Assembly (NCBI GenBank): GCA_030490835.1
Contig: CM059977.1
Location: 11,064,765-11,128,764, forward strand
Direction of reading: 5' to 3'
Origin: Annona cherimola
Lineage: Eukaryota > Streptophyta > Magnoliopsida > Magnoliales > Annonaceae
Length of the DNA: 64,000 nucleotides
Position numbers and translations under genes: made by a program. Of this stretch, positions 1-11,126 are shown in pieces. The notes beneath the pieces are model-generated. The model was not told where the DNA came from. It did not search any database and was given only the letters and a program-made list of their open reading frames with translations. Position 1 is the stretch's first letter. The number at the start of each line of letters is the position of its first letter.

Positions 1-1318
1 TAAACATAAGGATATTTTAATCATTTTAATGATTTAAAAAGGACTAAAATACTATTGTGTTTAAAAATTTAAAAAAAAAGCATATAAACATTACCAAAAA
101 TGATAAAACTTAGTTTATAAGTTAAATATACATAAATTAAAAGTTCATCAAAAATGAAAGAAATTAAAAAATAGTGTTGTTAGGCCGGTCTAACAAATCA
201 ATTTGTTAGGACAGATTAACAAGATCACACCTCCTTAACTGAATATCATTACTTAAAGATAAAACAATAAAATATTTACGGCTAATGATAAATTGTAGCT
301 AAAATATTCTAGGGTATGCAATCAAATATATATTATAATAATTAAAAATTAACTACATAAAACAAAATTTGTTACTTTGAACTTGTTAGATTCATCCCCA
401 TGTACTTATTTGGCATTATTTTTAAAAATAAAAGCTAGATTCATTGTTATTGACAAACTAAAAAAAAATATTTTATGTTTATTATTTGCGTTTAAAATTT
501 GTAAACAAATTAGAATATTGATTTCTTATGAAATAATGGAAGGATTTTAACCATATGTAACCTGTCAAAAGAATTGTCTTAGACTAGTTTAAATTAACAA
601 TAATCTACCTAATTTAAAGAGGGTTGGGTTAGGAATCTTGATTTGGTGATGCGATGCGAGTCAAGATTTGAAATCTGTATTTCAATTCTGGAGGTTGGGT
701 GGGCCAACCATGTCCGAACCCCGCCCAACAAGGTGTAAATTATTTTTTATAAATCATGTGACTTATTTATATAAATTAGGTTTGTTAAATAAACTTGTTT
801 AACTTTATGATTCATTTATGTGAATATACGTTTAACTTTATAACTTGTTCATACAGATAAGTTTTTATTTCTTAGTTGCATATAGGTTATTTAAATTATG
901 TCTTTTACATAATTTATCGATGAAACAAAATATATAATCAATGTTATTTATATTTTTCAAGAATGAATATTATTATTTTGCAATTCAGCAATTTTAATTG
1001 TAATGCAAAATTTACGTCTATGTTTTTTTTTTAACGTTGATATATATATATTTATCAAGATCAAGTTGTAAAAAAAATTATTTTAAAAATTTAACTGTCA
1101 CTTTGTTACGACAATTGTGCTTTACTCCACGAAATTGTAAAATATCGAAAGATTTAACCATTAAATTTATTATAGACGTGAGATTATATTGATATATGTA
1201 TAAATTTTTAAAACTTTTTACTAGCTTTTGTACCCAAATCTATTATCTGGATATCAAGCTGAAGTTTGTGGCAAGACCTATTAAAAAAAAAGGTGAGTTT
1301 CGAACTGATAAAAGGTAG
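1..1318. other. AT-rich intergenic DNA with a MITE fragment
   Basis: I can support no gene here. The first 200 bases contain a block (about 78-160) that recurs many times in this window and belongs to an AT-rich MITE core. Its left end would lie outside the window. The rest is low-complexity AT-rich sequence. Confidence 0.5.
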
Positions 1319-1326
1319 GATGGAAC

Positions 1327-2221
1327 TATGGGTGCAACTTGGGCCGGGTTCAGCCCGGCCCGCCGAACCCGAAAATATGCAGTGTTGAAACTCTAAGCTT
1401 TTCAACCCGAACCCGATTTTTGAGCCCGAACCCTGTAAAACCGAACCCGAATTTGCATTTATATAAAATATATAATTTATATTATAATAATAATATATTA
1501 TAATAATAACATATTACTCATGGATGGATGATGGACAACAGGAGTACGGCATGGCAGGCATTGACAGCTCATCGCCGAGACAATCTAACATCTTAAGTGA
1601 TTTCAACAAAATACCTATTTCCAATTTACATTACGATATAGGTCCAACAGTTTTTTTAAAAAAAATTACTCTTCACGCCTTTTCTACTGAAGCCTTTTGA
1701 CCAACGAAATCCTGTGATACTAAATATTAAATTTTTTTGAGATCTTTTTTTTCAACAGAAAAATTTATGAGAACTTTAAAATTATAGTTGTAAAATAAGC
1801 TTAAAACAATAGAGGAGTAAAAAAATACAATTAATGATTAATAATACAATTTTATTGACAACGTTTACACATAATCCATATTCTACTTGATACAAAGAGA
1901 ATGCTCAAAACAAGTTTCTTTCTTTCTACTCTTAAGCGGTATTTGAATTTTTCTTAATGTCATACAATAAATTGTTTTTAAAACTTTTTTATATAATAGA
2001 TTTGTGATAAAAAATTATATATAAGATGAGTAACAAAGACATATTAATAGAAGATGTCAACCCGAAACTCAACCCGAGCCCGAATTTTAAAAATAAGGTT
2101 AGGGTTGAGGTTTACAAATAGAGTTAGGGTTAAGGTTAGAGTTATGATTGAAGTTTTACAAATAGGGTTAGGGTTAGGGTTGAGGTGAACCTGAGTTTCG
2201 TGAGCCCGAGTTGCACCCCTA
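1327..2221. mobile_element. Non-autonomous hAT-like element with 8-bp TSD
   Basis: The element is 895 bp. It begins TATGGGTGCAACTTGGGC and ends with the near-inverse AGTTGCACCCCTA. It is flanked by a perfect 8-bp direct repeat GATGGAAC at 1319-1326 and 2222-2229. A TA-GGG terminal inverted repeat with an 8-bp duplication is the signature of the hAT superfamily. No transposase reading frame is present, so it must be mobilised in trans. The subterminal regions are rich in ACCCGA and GGGTTAGGGTT motifs, which are common near hAT ends. It ends 74 bp before the ATG of the PPR gene, so it lies in that gene's promoter or 5' UTR. Confidence 0.85.
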
Positions 2222-2303
2222 GATGGAACACCCTAACCCGTCTCTGCCCATTAACTTGGCATGCACGTCTCTCGTGACTCGTCCAGTGCTTCGTAGTGTA
2301 TGA

Positions 2304-4679
2304 ATGGCTGTGAGCTCCGCTCTGCAGCTAGGCTTCTTACCCCCAACATTGCCTTCTCAAACTTCAATTCCAACTAGAAGGGTGGGATCGATCTCTCTCT
2401 CTGTCAACGTGACTTGGTTTTCCCAACAGGCCGGTAGTCATATTACTTCTCAGCCGTCGCCAGCTGCTTATTTATCAATCTCAGCTGCTCGAAGATCCCA
2501 CGATATTCCAAAACGAAACATTTCTGACGGTGCCGACTACGTCTTTGATAAAAAGTATGGGGTTCAAGACCTAATCGACGTATTACGCGATTGCGCATCC
2601 AACAATTCCATACGAGAAGGTAAAGCACTCCACGGGTATCTAGTGAAATTGAATTTCTGTGTCGAAGATGCTGGGAGTAGTCTACGTCTGTTCAATCACG
2701 TCGCATTCATGTACGTGAAGTGTTCACGTTTCGCCGACGCCCGCCGCTTGTTTGATGAAATGCCGGAAAGGAATGCATTCTCTTGGACGGTCATGATTGT
2801 TGGATCGACGGAGAATGGATTATACTTGGAGGGGTTTAAATTTTTCTCAGAGATGCTCGGTGAAGGAGTTTCTCCCGACAAGTTTGCTTACACCACTGTC
2901 ATCCAGTCATGTATTGGGTTGGGCAAAGTTGAGTATGGGAAAATGGTACATGCCCTAATTACAAAGAGTGAATTTTCATCCAGCACTTTCGTAAATACTT
3001 CTCTTCTCAACATGTATGCCAAGTTTGGGGTAGTCAATGATTCAGTTGTCCTATTCGAGATCATGAAAGATCACAGCCAGGTTACATGGAACGCGATGAT
3101 TTCAGGTTTGGTATCAAATAATCTTAATTTAGAGGCTTACAGCAAGTTCTGTTCTATGATGAAGGAAGGATTTGAGCCAAATGTATATACGTCTTGCAGT
3201 GTTTTGAAGGCAATAGGGAAACTAGGAGACGTTTGTAAAGGCAGAAAAGTGAATTCCTATATTAAGGAGTTTAATCTGGAGAGTAATGTTGTGGTTGGGA
3301 CAGCACTTATTGATATGTATTCAAACTGTGGATGCTTGACAGATGCAAGACTAGTATTTGACAAGAATTTCATCTGTTGTGAGGTTAATACTCCATGGAA
3401 TGCAATGATTACTGGCTATTCTCAGGGTGGACTTCATGAGGATGCCTTGGAACTGTTTAACCAAATGTGTTTTAGAAATGTTCGTATAGACCTTTTCACA
3501 TTTTGTAGCATCTTAAATTCTTGTGCAGGTGTGAAGTGTTTGCAGAACGTGAGGAAAATGCATGGGCTGCTTGCAAAGTTTGGTGATGAGTCACGGGTCT
3601 TAAGTGCAGATAATGCACTCATGGATGCATATGCTAAATGTGAACACATTGAAGGTGTGACCAAGATATTCAGAAGCATGGAAGAAAGAGATGTGATTTC
3701 TTGGACAACCGTGGTTAGGGCAAATGCACAATGCTTAGAAGAGGAGCAAGCACTCAACACCTTTTTGATGATGCTAGAAGAAAATGTGATGCCAAATCAA
3801 TTTACATTTTCCAGCATCCTTGTTACCTGTGCCAGCCTTTGTCTGCTTGAATTTGGTCAACAAGTCCATGGACTTCTACTCAAGGTGGGGTTCCTGGGTT
3901 ACAATGATTGTGTTGAGAGCGCTCTTATCAATATGTATGCTAAATGTGGCAGTATCGACAAAGCCGAGAGGGTCTTTGAGAAGATTGCTAATCCAGATGT
4001 TATATCATGGACTGCAATAATATTAGGATATGCCATACATGGTTTATCAGACGATGCACTTTCTCTCTTCAGGAAGATGGAAGAATCAGGCACAAAGCCA
4101 ACTTCTGTTACCATTTTGTGTGTTCTGTTTGCTTGTAGTCATGGGGGATTGGTTGACAAGGGCCTCCTTTACTTCCATTCAATGAAGGAAAAATATGGTC
4201 TTGTGCCTGATATGAAACATTATGCTTGTGTAGTTGATCTTTTATCTCGAGTGGGTCGCCTTGATGATGCAGTGGAGTTTATTAATGGCATGCCAGTTGA
4301 GCCAACAGAAATGGTCTGGCAGACCTTATTGGGTGCATGTAGGGTTCATGGTAATGTTGATCTTGGAGAAATAGCTGCAAGGAAGATCCTGCCAGTCAGA
4401 CCTGACTATTCAGCAACTTATGTTCTTCTGGCTAATACTTATGTTGAGACTGGCAGCTTGGATGATGGGCTTTCTTTGAGACATTTGATGAAAGAGAGAG
4501 GGGTGAAGAAGGAACCAGGATGCAGTTGGATCGTCACTGGAGGTAGAGTGCATAAGTTCTTTTCCAAAGACCAGCAACACCCAAGGCTAGCGGAAATATA
4601 TGCAAAGTTGGACGCGCTGATGAAGAAGATGGAAGCTGCTGGGTATGTTCCTGATCTGACAGCTACGTCACATGATTGA
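2304..4679 (+). CDS. PLS-class pentatricopeptide repeat protein, E-type, DYW domain lost
   Basis: This is an intronless 791-residue protein. The first ~50 residues are rich in Ser, Thr and Arg and low in acidic residues, as in an organellar transit peptide. Tandem PPR motifs of the P, L and S kinds follow from about residue 85 to 660 (for example MYAKFG, MYAKCG and VISWTA). An E region runs from about residue 667 to 770 and includes GCSWI. The frame stops after VPDLTATSHD, exactly where DYW-type relatives continue into a deaminase domain. PLS proteins bind organellar RNA and specify C-to-U editing sites, and those without a DYW domain recruit a deaminase in trans; that role is inferred here. 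The start is the first in-frame ATG, 74 bp after a hAT insertion. I do not assign an orthologue. Confidence 0.92.
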   Translation: MAVSSALQLGFLPPTLPSQTSIPTRRVGSISLSVNVTWFSQQAGSHITSQPSPAAYLSISAARRSHDIPKRNISDGADYVFDKKYGVQDLIDVLRDCASNNSIREGKALHGYLVKLNFCVEDAGSSLRLFNHVAFMYVKCSRFADARRLFDEMPERNAFSWTVMIVGSTENGLYLEGFKFFSEMLGEGVSPDKFAYTTVIQSCIGLGKVEYGKMVHALITKSEFSSSTFVNTSLLNMYAKFGVVNDSVVLFEIMKDHSQVTWNAMISGLVSNNLNLEAYSKFCSMMKEGFEPNVYTSCSVLKAIGKLGDVCKGRKVNSYIKEFNLESNVVVGTALIDMYSNCGCLTDARLVFDKNFICCEVNTPWNAMITGYSQGGLHEDALELFNQMCFRNVRIDLFTFCSILNSCAGVKCLQNVRKMHGLLAKFGDESRVLSADNALMDAYAKCEHIEGVTKIFRSMEERDVISWTTVVRANAQCLEEEQALNTFLMMLEENVMPNQFTFSSILVTCASLCLLEFGQQVHGLLLKVGFLGYNDCVESALINMYAKCGSIDKAERVFEKIANPDVISWTAIILGYAIHGLSDDALSLFRKMEESGTKPTSVTILCVLFACSHGGLVDKGLLYFHSMKEKYGLVPDMKHYACVVDLLSRVGRLDDAVEFINGMPVEPTEMVWQTLLGACRVHGNVDLGEIAARKILPVRPDYSATYVLLANTYVETGSLDDGLSLRHLMKERGVKKEPGCSWIVTGGRVHKFFSKDQQHPRLAEIYAKLDALMKKMEAAGYVPDLTATSHD

Positions 4680-5470
4680 GAATGAGGGGTGAAGGAACGG
4701 CTGGTTCATTATCAGGATAGGCAAACTGATTTACAATTCTTAGCTGGCAAGTCCTACACAATTGAGATACGGCTTGTGCAATTATCTATGCCCAAGAGCT
4801 GTTCTCTGCCATAAATTGGGGTGGTTTATCAAAGGGCTACATGCAGTTACTGATGGCTGTGCTAAAGGGCTATACCTTAGGGGTGGGAATCGGGGCGGGT
4901 CGACCCGTGACCCGCCCCGCCCGACCCTGTTTTAATACCGGGGCGGGCCAGGGGTGTGTACCCGGTGGGGCGGGATTTTAAAGAAATGCGGGTCGGGGCA
5001 AAATTCGAGTTTTTTACAGGGTGGCGGGGCGGGTCAAGGCGGGTCGGGGCGGGTCTACCTGCTGACCCGTTTTCTGATATTTTACATTAAAAAGAAAAAT
5101 CACGTTCAATGCTAATATTCATGTTTTATTTAATTATTTATATTTACTTTGATTGATTAATAATAGATTCAAGCATATAGTAGTTAAATTTAATATAAAT
5201 TTGTCTTTATACTTGATAGTTTTATAAATTTTTAAAAATTTCTTACTTGACCCGCAATTTTTTACCCGACCCGAATTTTGTCCCGAGACCTTGTAGAAAA
5301 AAGTAAGGGTCAAACCGACCTTGTCCCGACCCGGTATAAAATAAGGGTCAAACAAGATTTTTGAAAAGGAGGGTCAGGGTTGGGCACACCCTGACCCGCC
5401 CCGATTCCCACCCCTACTATACCTCCATGCCCAGCAGATTTCATGGTATTCACAAATTATGGACTAAAGA
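4680..5470 (+). pseudogene. Decayed DYW deaminase domain behind the PPR stop codon, split by a transposon
   Basis: Translation past the TGA at 4677-4679 still resembles a DYW domain. The frame gives E, a second stop, then GVKERLVHYQDR and LAGKSYTI, which align with the family's VKE-LVHYHSER and LAGKSYTIRI blocks. After frameshifts, a different frame gives CHKLGWFIKGLHAVTDG, resembling the CH--FIK--S-VTDR block. Beyond the transposon at 4878-5416, SRFHGIHKLW resembles the terminal SRFHHF...DYW block. The HSE catalytic and zinc-binding motif has become HYQDR, and two stops, shifts and a 539-bp insertion rule out function. The rest, to about 5750, is probably former 3' UTR. Confidence 0.75.
4878..5416. 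mobile_element. hAT-like MITE, 8-bp TSD, GC-rich ends
   Basis: The element is 539 bp with near-perfect inverted ends of at least 22 bp (TAGGGGTGGGAATCGGGGCG and its complement). It is flanked by a perfect 8-bp direct repeat CTATACCT at 4870-4877 and 5417-5424. Both subterminal regions carry many GACCC/GGGTC motifs, and the middle is AT-rich. It has no coding capacity. Removing it with one TSD copy rejoins the decayed DYW sequence. A second copy of the same family begins at 63672. Confidence 0.9.
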
Positions 5471-8400
5471 TGCCTTCTGGGAATGCTTCTCTTCAAGGGC
5501 ACAGTCTGCAGACAGCGGATGCAACGGATCTGCTCGAAACTGGAAGGAGCCCCGCTTTTCTCTGAGTGCTTGCATCGGCCGAGATAGAGGGGGCACGGGA
5601 AAAGATTGGAAGATTTCGAACATGGACGCTTTGTCCACTGTAATTTCTTAAGTGATGAAATAAATAGCATTTGACAAAAGGCAAGAGTAGCTTCTGATTC
5701 TGAGCTGGGTAGTCCTAGCCATATAAGATCGGCGATGCGCAATGAAGTTTGGGCGGCACAGGCTTAAATGACCCCTGGGCTAAAAAGTCTTAGAATATTG
5801 ATGTAGTGGTCTGGACGAATGAACTGTGGCAATCTGATAACAAAAGAGTCACAGAATATGTGATTTTATTTTATCTGACTGTTCAAGGACATAGCCTGTA
5901 GGCAACACGTACAACTGCATAGCTTTGACATGTAAGGAGCAATGCAACTTCTGATATACCCAGGCCGAGAGAGAGGACGTTCTTGAAAGACCAGATTCTA
6001 TGAAGGATTTTGCTCATTCAGCCTAAGACATGAAAACATTTTGTCTCTGTTAAACGCCAAATTTTCGTTCTTTTCCCTTCCGCCGCCGCCCGCCCACCCC
6101 CCCGCATTGGAAGTAAATTATACCCTTTTAACAATTTTTTTTTTAGATGGATGTGAAATGGATTCATTGAGATTTTAATGTATCTGAATGCAAAACTCAT
6201 TTTAAAAAAAAAAATTAATTTTTTATAAAACTGTTAATCTATGTGTATTCAACATATATATAAGTTTTACTATTTTTGAAGATGCATATATATATATATT
6301 TACTTTTTATTTTTAAATAAGGGTATTTTAGTTGTATGTAAATGATTGAAATTCTCCATATTTTTTATTGGTATTTATACACTATAACAGTTGATATCAC
6401 AATCAGACACTTCACAATCTTCACACCATGGGGGGATTTTTTTTTGTAAATACCTCAACATTCATGGAAAACAACTAATAATATCCCCAGTATTAAAATG
6501 GGACTAATATGGTTAACCACACTTTCGATGGGTGGAACCCGCTCTAGCTCCTTTGATGGCATGAAGTGTGACCACTAGGGCACCACCCTTGATGGTAACT
6601 CTCCGTATTTTTTTAAATAATAAATATACACATCTCTAAAAATGATAAAACTTAGTTTATATATTAAATACACCTAAGATGCATTTGTTTAGCATAAAAT
6701 AATTTTCAAACAATACTTAAAAAGTTTTATCATCATTACTCTTATCATATCACCTTATTTTCTTTCATTTCAAAATCTTTTCTTAAAAAGTTTTATCACT
6801 TCTAGATTACTAAGCTAAAAAGTCTATTTAGCTTATGCTATTCCCAGCCTTACTCACGTCCGTCGGCATCACTGCCGCAAGGAGCCAAAACAAATATCAA
6901 TTCCATCCAAAATTACTTGTGGATCAATTCGTTAGTTGGAGTTCAATGACCATCAATGCTATCAAAGCTTTCGAAATTAAAGTTTTTGACTTCTGAGAAT
7001 TCCTTATAGCATGGTCTGGAAACAAATTAATGGGAAAACGTAAAGGTGGCAATGAGTTGGGCCATAAGTTCGGACAAATCAAAAAAAAAAAAAAAAAAAA
7101 CAATTTACATACTTATTCATTGAAAGCACAACATCAAGAATATTGGATTATACTTAACAGTAAGTGCCACTTCATCAAAAAAAAAAAAAGAGTAAGCGCC
7201 AGAGCTAGAGACATCATGCATTGGATAATGTCTCTAAGACTAATCGAATTACTTCAATGCAAGCAATAATTTGCTAGTACATATAGCATTAACTATACGC
7301 ATTGGTGCCACTAAGGCCGGGTCAAATGTAACCCTAATACCAGTCGAAAATGCCCGCCAGTAAAACTCATTTTTTAAAATTTATTTAACTTTTTGTAAAA
7401 CTGTTAATCCAAACATATATAATTCATTAATCAAAGTCTCATTTTTTAAAGTAGTGTAGATATGTTTCTTTTTAAATTTTAAATATAAAGATATTGTGGT
7501 CATTTTTAACTAGTGAAAATAACCACAATGTAGTATATGTGGGTTAGTCGGTGTTAAACCCAAATTCGTGTGACAGTTGGACTGTGATCTCCATTGAATT
7601 AATTCAATGTAATAAAAAATTTAAAAAAATATATACATTTCTGAAAATAGTAATACTTGGTTTATGCATTATTATCCATCAAGATTATAGTTTCATAAAA
7701 ATCTTTTAAAAATAAAAATGGATTTTCAAACCGGTTGAAAATGCCCTCATTTTCGATGGTCACACAAGATCACATCCCCATCTTCTTTGGAAACTTCAAA
7801 AATAACTGCATATGTTATATTAGGTCAGACAAGATCAACTCTACCCTAATCTTATAACTTAAAAATCAGGTAAAGTTCCATTTCATCTTAAATTGGCAGT
7901 CTAGGTTGAAATTTTAAGTCAAAATTGAAATTTATAGTATTTTTAGTACTTATTTAATCTAAAATTTCACCCATACTAAACTTACATTGTTGGTTATTAT
8001 GACATGGTTTAAAAATTAAATTAGAGTATTGCTATTCATAAATAATGTGACAATTAAGAAAAATGAGAATAACATTACAATACGTTTACAATTTTTGTGA
8101 TAAATAAATATATGAAGGATGAGTTGGGTCTATTCAGATTGAAACGGATACATTGGAATGTTATAATATTTTAAAGAATCTTTAATCTAATAGTTGACTC
8201 GCCTAATTTGGGTTAGATTTTCCAACCCACCTCTATACTAAGTTATAAAAATGCTTGTCCAACCTAGGAAAAAAGAGGCTGCTTAATTAGGGGTGGGTTG
8301 CAAGTGGACCCGATGAAATTTTGTAGCTACAGCTACGATGCCTTGTGGGATTTGTACCTAGCACATTGTCAAAGTCAATCTGAATATATTTGGTAGACGG

Positions 8401-8880
8401 GTTTTTCAACTGGATTCTGATAGCAAGCGGCCGGCTGCATGGTTGCTCAAAGAATACATTTTTTTTTTACTTTTTTAATGTTTATAAAACTGTTTCTTTT
8501 TTTAATCATGTTACTCGTCAGGATAACTATATAGCTGACAAAGGTATACTCCAAAGATGGGATAACAAGGCTACTACCTGACCCAACATTTGTATCTTGA
8601 ACCTCTTACTCATACTCATGTTAGCTGCTTGGGCATTTAAGCAGTGATATAAAATTATTATTCTAAGTGTATTTAATTTATATAACTGATTTATAATTAT
8701 TAAAGATATATTTTTTTAGTTTCAAACATAAGAGTATTTTAGTTATTTTAACCTCTTTAAAATAACCAAAATACCACTATGTTTTTAACATGAATACCAC
8801 TATGTTTGAAATTCAATAGTATATATAAACATCTTCAAAAATTATAAAAACTCGATATGTGTATGTGTATATATATTAAA
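5471..8880. other. Gene-free AT-rich region with MITE remnants
   Basis: No gene is supported. Copies of the AT-rich MITE core occur around 6190-6310, 6610-6690, 7370-7500, 7620-7700 and 8650-8890. A partial Tourist-like MITE lies at about 6676-6830. Around 6490-6610, on the complementary strand, there is a gene-free segment resembling the tRNA-like head of a SINE, too weak to call. A poly(A) tract occurs at 7081-7100. Confidence 0.4.
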
Positions 8881-8883
8881 TAC

Positions 8884-9385
8884 TCTTAGTGTAACGCTCA
8901 AATTCAGAAAAATATTTTTGGGCTTGTGGGCTTATGGGTCCAAGATTGTGATATTGTCTACTTTAGCATAGCAGTTCAGCCGCATGACTTTAAAATTTGT
9001 CACATCATATTTACACTTAGACCCACTTATAAACTGGAGTGCAATCCTATGCACCCGGGTGTACTACACCTATTTTTTTAAAAAAAAATTTGGAAAATTT
9101 TACACAATGGTTAAAATTACTGAAAATGCCATTGATTTTTAAAAATCTAAAAAAAATATCTAAAAGTCTCCAAAAATAGTAAAAATTGATACATATGTTA
9201 AATAAACCTATATTAACAGCTTCAGGAAAAAAATTCAAAAAAAATAAAAAAAAATAGGTGTAGTACACCCGGGTGCATTGAGGCTCAATGCACCCGGGTG
9301 TATAGGATTGCGCTCCTTATAAACTTATAGAAACTCTCTCTCCCTTTCTATATAGGATTCAGCTTCAAGCTGTTACAAGTCCATC
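8884..9385 (+). repeat. Dispersed repeat interrupted by a MULE-type MITE
   Basis: A repeat with the words GGGCTTGTGGGCTTATGGGT, TGATATTGTCTACT and GCAGTTCAGCCGCATGAC runs to 9035 and resumes at 9326 with a CTCTCTCCCTTTC...GGATTCAGC segment. Related copies occur at about 9477-9692 and, as two partial copies, at about 20785-21024. The uninterrupted 20.9-kb copy shows the order expected when the MITE at 9036-9316 is removed. I do not recognise a coding capacity or class. Confidence 0.6.
9036..9316. mobile_element. Mutator-like MITE with 9-bp TSD
   Basis: The element is 281 bp. It starts GGAGTGCAATCCTATGCACC and ends with the complement, ...GGATTGCGCTCC. It is flanked by a perfect 9-bp direct repeat TTATAAACT at 9027-9035 and 9317-9325. 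A 9-bp duplication with long inverted arms points to the Mutator superfamily. The arms carry CACCCGGGTG palindromes, and the right arm has an extra 35-base perfect hairpin (9266-9300). The interior is the AT-rich core shared with other MITEs here. It has no coding capacity. Confidence 0.88.
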
Positions 9386-10039
9386 AACTTTTTTCTGGTT
9401 TGTCCTCAAATAATAACTTAACCTAACTCAAGGCCTCTGTTCCACATCTACTAGAGGGGTCCACTCTTACATTATTTGTAATGCTCAGGTCCAGAAAAAT
9501 AATCCTTGGCCTGTGGGCTTATAGGTCCAATAGTGTGATGGAACTCTTTCCATTTTTAATGTGAGATTCAATTCTGAACATGGTATGACGTGTTTTAAAA
9601 CTGTTCAGTTAAGTTATAAAGCTAAAGAAAATAATATTACACTATTTGACCAATAAGTCTATAGCCCTAGTATCATTTTTTTCAGGGCGTTACACTTAAA
9701 ATAATAGTTTTATGAAAAAACAAAAAGATTAAAAAATAAAATACATCGGTGAGTCGGCTTCATAAGAGTTTCAATGAAGCTAGATGCATAGAATTACGCC
9801 TTTTTTAAACATAGTTCCGCTTCTATAAACCCATTTTGGTGCCTATCCATTTTATCTCACTTTGTTAATCAATAGTAAATGTATTCTAATCATTATATCC
9901 AACATCACTTATTTAGTTAGGAAAACTCCATTATTTGTTTAGCATTATTGTGTATAGGGCCCTCTACAATGTAAAATAAACACAATAAAATATTTTGATA
10001 TTAAACATAAATTTTAAATTTAAATTTTCTACCAACTAG

Positions 10040-10252
10040 GTGTTATCCTAGTTGATGGCAGGGGGATTTTGGTACGCTATCCAGCACGGTTCGAAACTCA
10101 ACCCTTGCATATTGTGTGAGGATTTTTGGATTTTTTTTATCCCTCTGTATGTGTCCACCTGGTAATGCAGGATTTTTACAGTTGCTCTCCCCGAGTGTGG
10201 GGATATTTACAAAAAATGTCCCTCTGGAGTGAGGGGTTGTGAATGAAACTGA
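10040..10252 (+). repeat. Possible tRNA-derived SINE
   Basis: The segment contains CTAGTTGATGGC (loosely like a pol III A box) and, about 45 bases later, GGTTCGAAACTC, which fits the B-box consensus, followed by a short unique tail. Plant SINEs have this layout. I see no clear target duplication or poly(A) end, so this is tentative. Confidence 0.35.
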
Positions 10253-10261
10253 TTTATAATA

Positions 10262-10513
10262 GGGTAATTTGCATATATACTCATATAGTTTAACCGAAAT
10301 TGCAGATATACTCACATAGTTTCACGAATTGCATATTACCTCCACATTATTTTATAGAAATTGTAGATAACCCCTATGAGCCCACTTCACCGTTAACAGG
10401 TGGGTTATTTGCAATTTGTGTGAAACTAAGTGGAGGTAATATGCAATTTACGAAACTATGTGGGTATATCTATAATTTCGTTCAAACTATGTAGGTATAT
10501 ATACAAATTACCT
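10262..10513. mobile_element. Mutator-like MITE with ~85-bp inverted repeats
   Basis: The element is 252 bp and almost wholly made of two inverted arms built from repeated TATACTCACATAGTTT-like units. It starts GGGTAATTTGCATATATAC and ends with the inverse ...GTATATATACAAATTACCT. The flanks TTTATAATA (10253-10261) and TTTGTAATA (10514-10522) form a 9-bp duplication with one mismatch. A related, more diverged inverted-repeat element lies at about 11127-11510. Confidence 0.75.
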
Positions 10514-11126
10514 TTTGTAATATCAAATGTTATAGTGTATGTAATACCAAGCAAAAAAATTTTAATTTTTTAATGTATAAAATGTAAAATATCATTCTAC
10601 TCTATTATTACATTCTACGCATGTGTATGTGAATGTCCCTATTTTTCCATAATTTATACGTGAATATATTTTTTAAAGCAAATGTAGCCTATGCATATCT
10701 TTGATTTGAATAAAACTTGATCTCTTAACTAAATAAATAATACTAAATATAATTAGTAAATTTCCCATCAATCATCACAAAATGTTTATCACATAGACAA
10801 GATGCTACTCAATGTCAAAATCAATACTTTTGTTCCAACTAAAACCCAAATAATATGATCGTTTGGAGAAGGCTAATTGAGTGGATTTTGAGGTGGAATT
10901 TTGAGTCCGACAATTTGATCTAAAATTTGATCAGTTTTCTTTATTGATAAGAATTATATACTTTTATTAATAAAGATTTGCATTTTTATCTATATTATCA
11001 TTATCTTGATAAATTTTGATGCAAAAGGTCTCAATTTTGATTATGTAGTTAATTGTATTATATTATTCTTTTTTATAATTAATTTTATATTTCATTAAAA
11101 ATCTTTGGTAAGATTAGGTTGGGTAA

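Noticed and set aside
2098..2190. Telomere-like GGGTTAGGGTT repeats
   Set aside because: They lie inside the subterminal region of the hAT-like element at 1327-2221, are short and irregular, and do not match the plant telomere unit TTTAGGG in tandem.
5361..5651. A 96-codon plus-strand frame
   Set aside because: It begins in the right arm of the hAT MITE and continues into the decayed DYW and 3' UTR. Part of it is explained by the remnant SRFH block, and it is not a separate gene.
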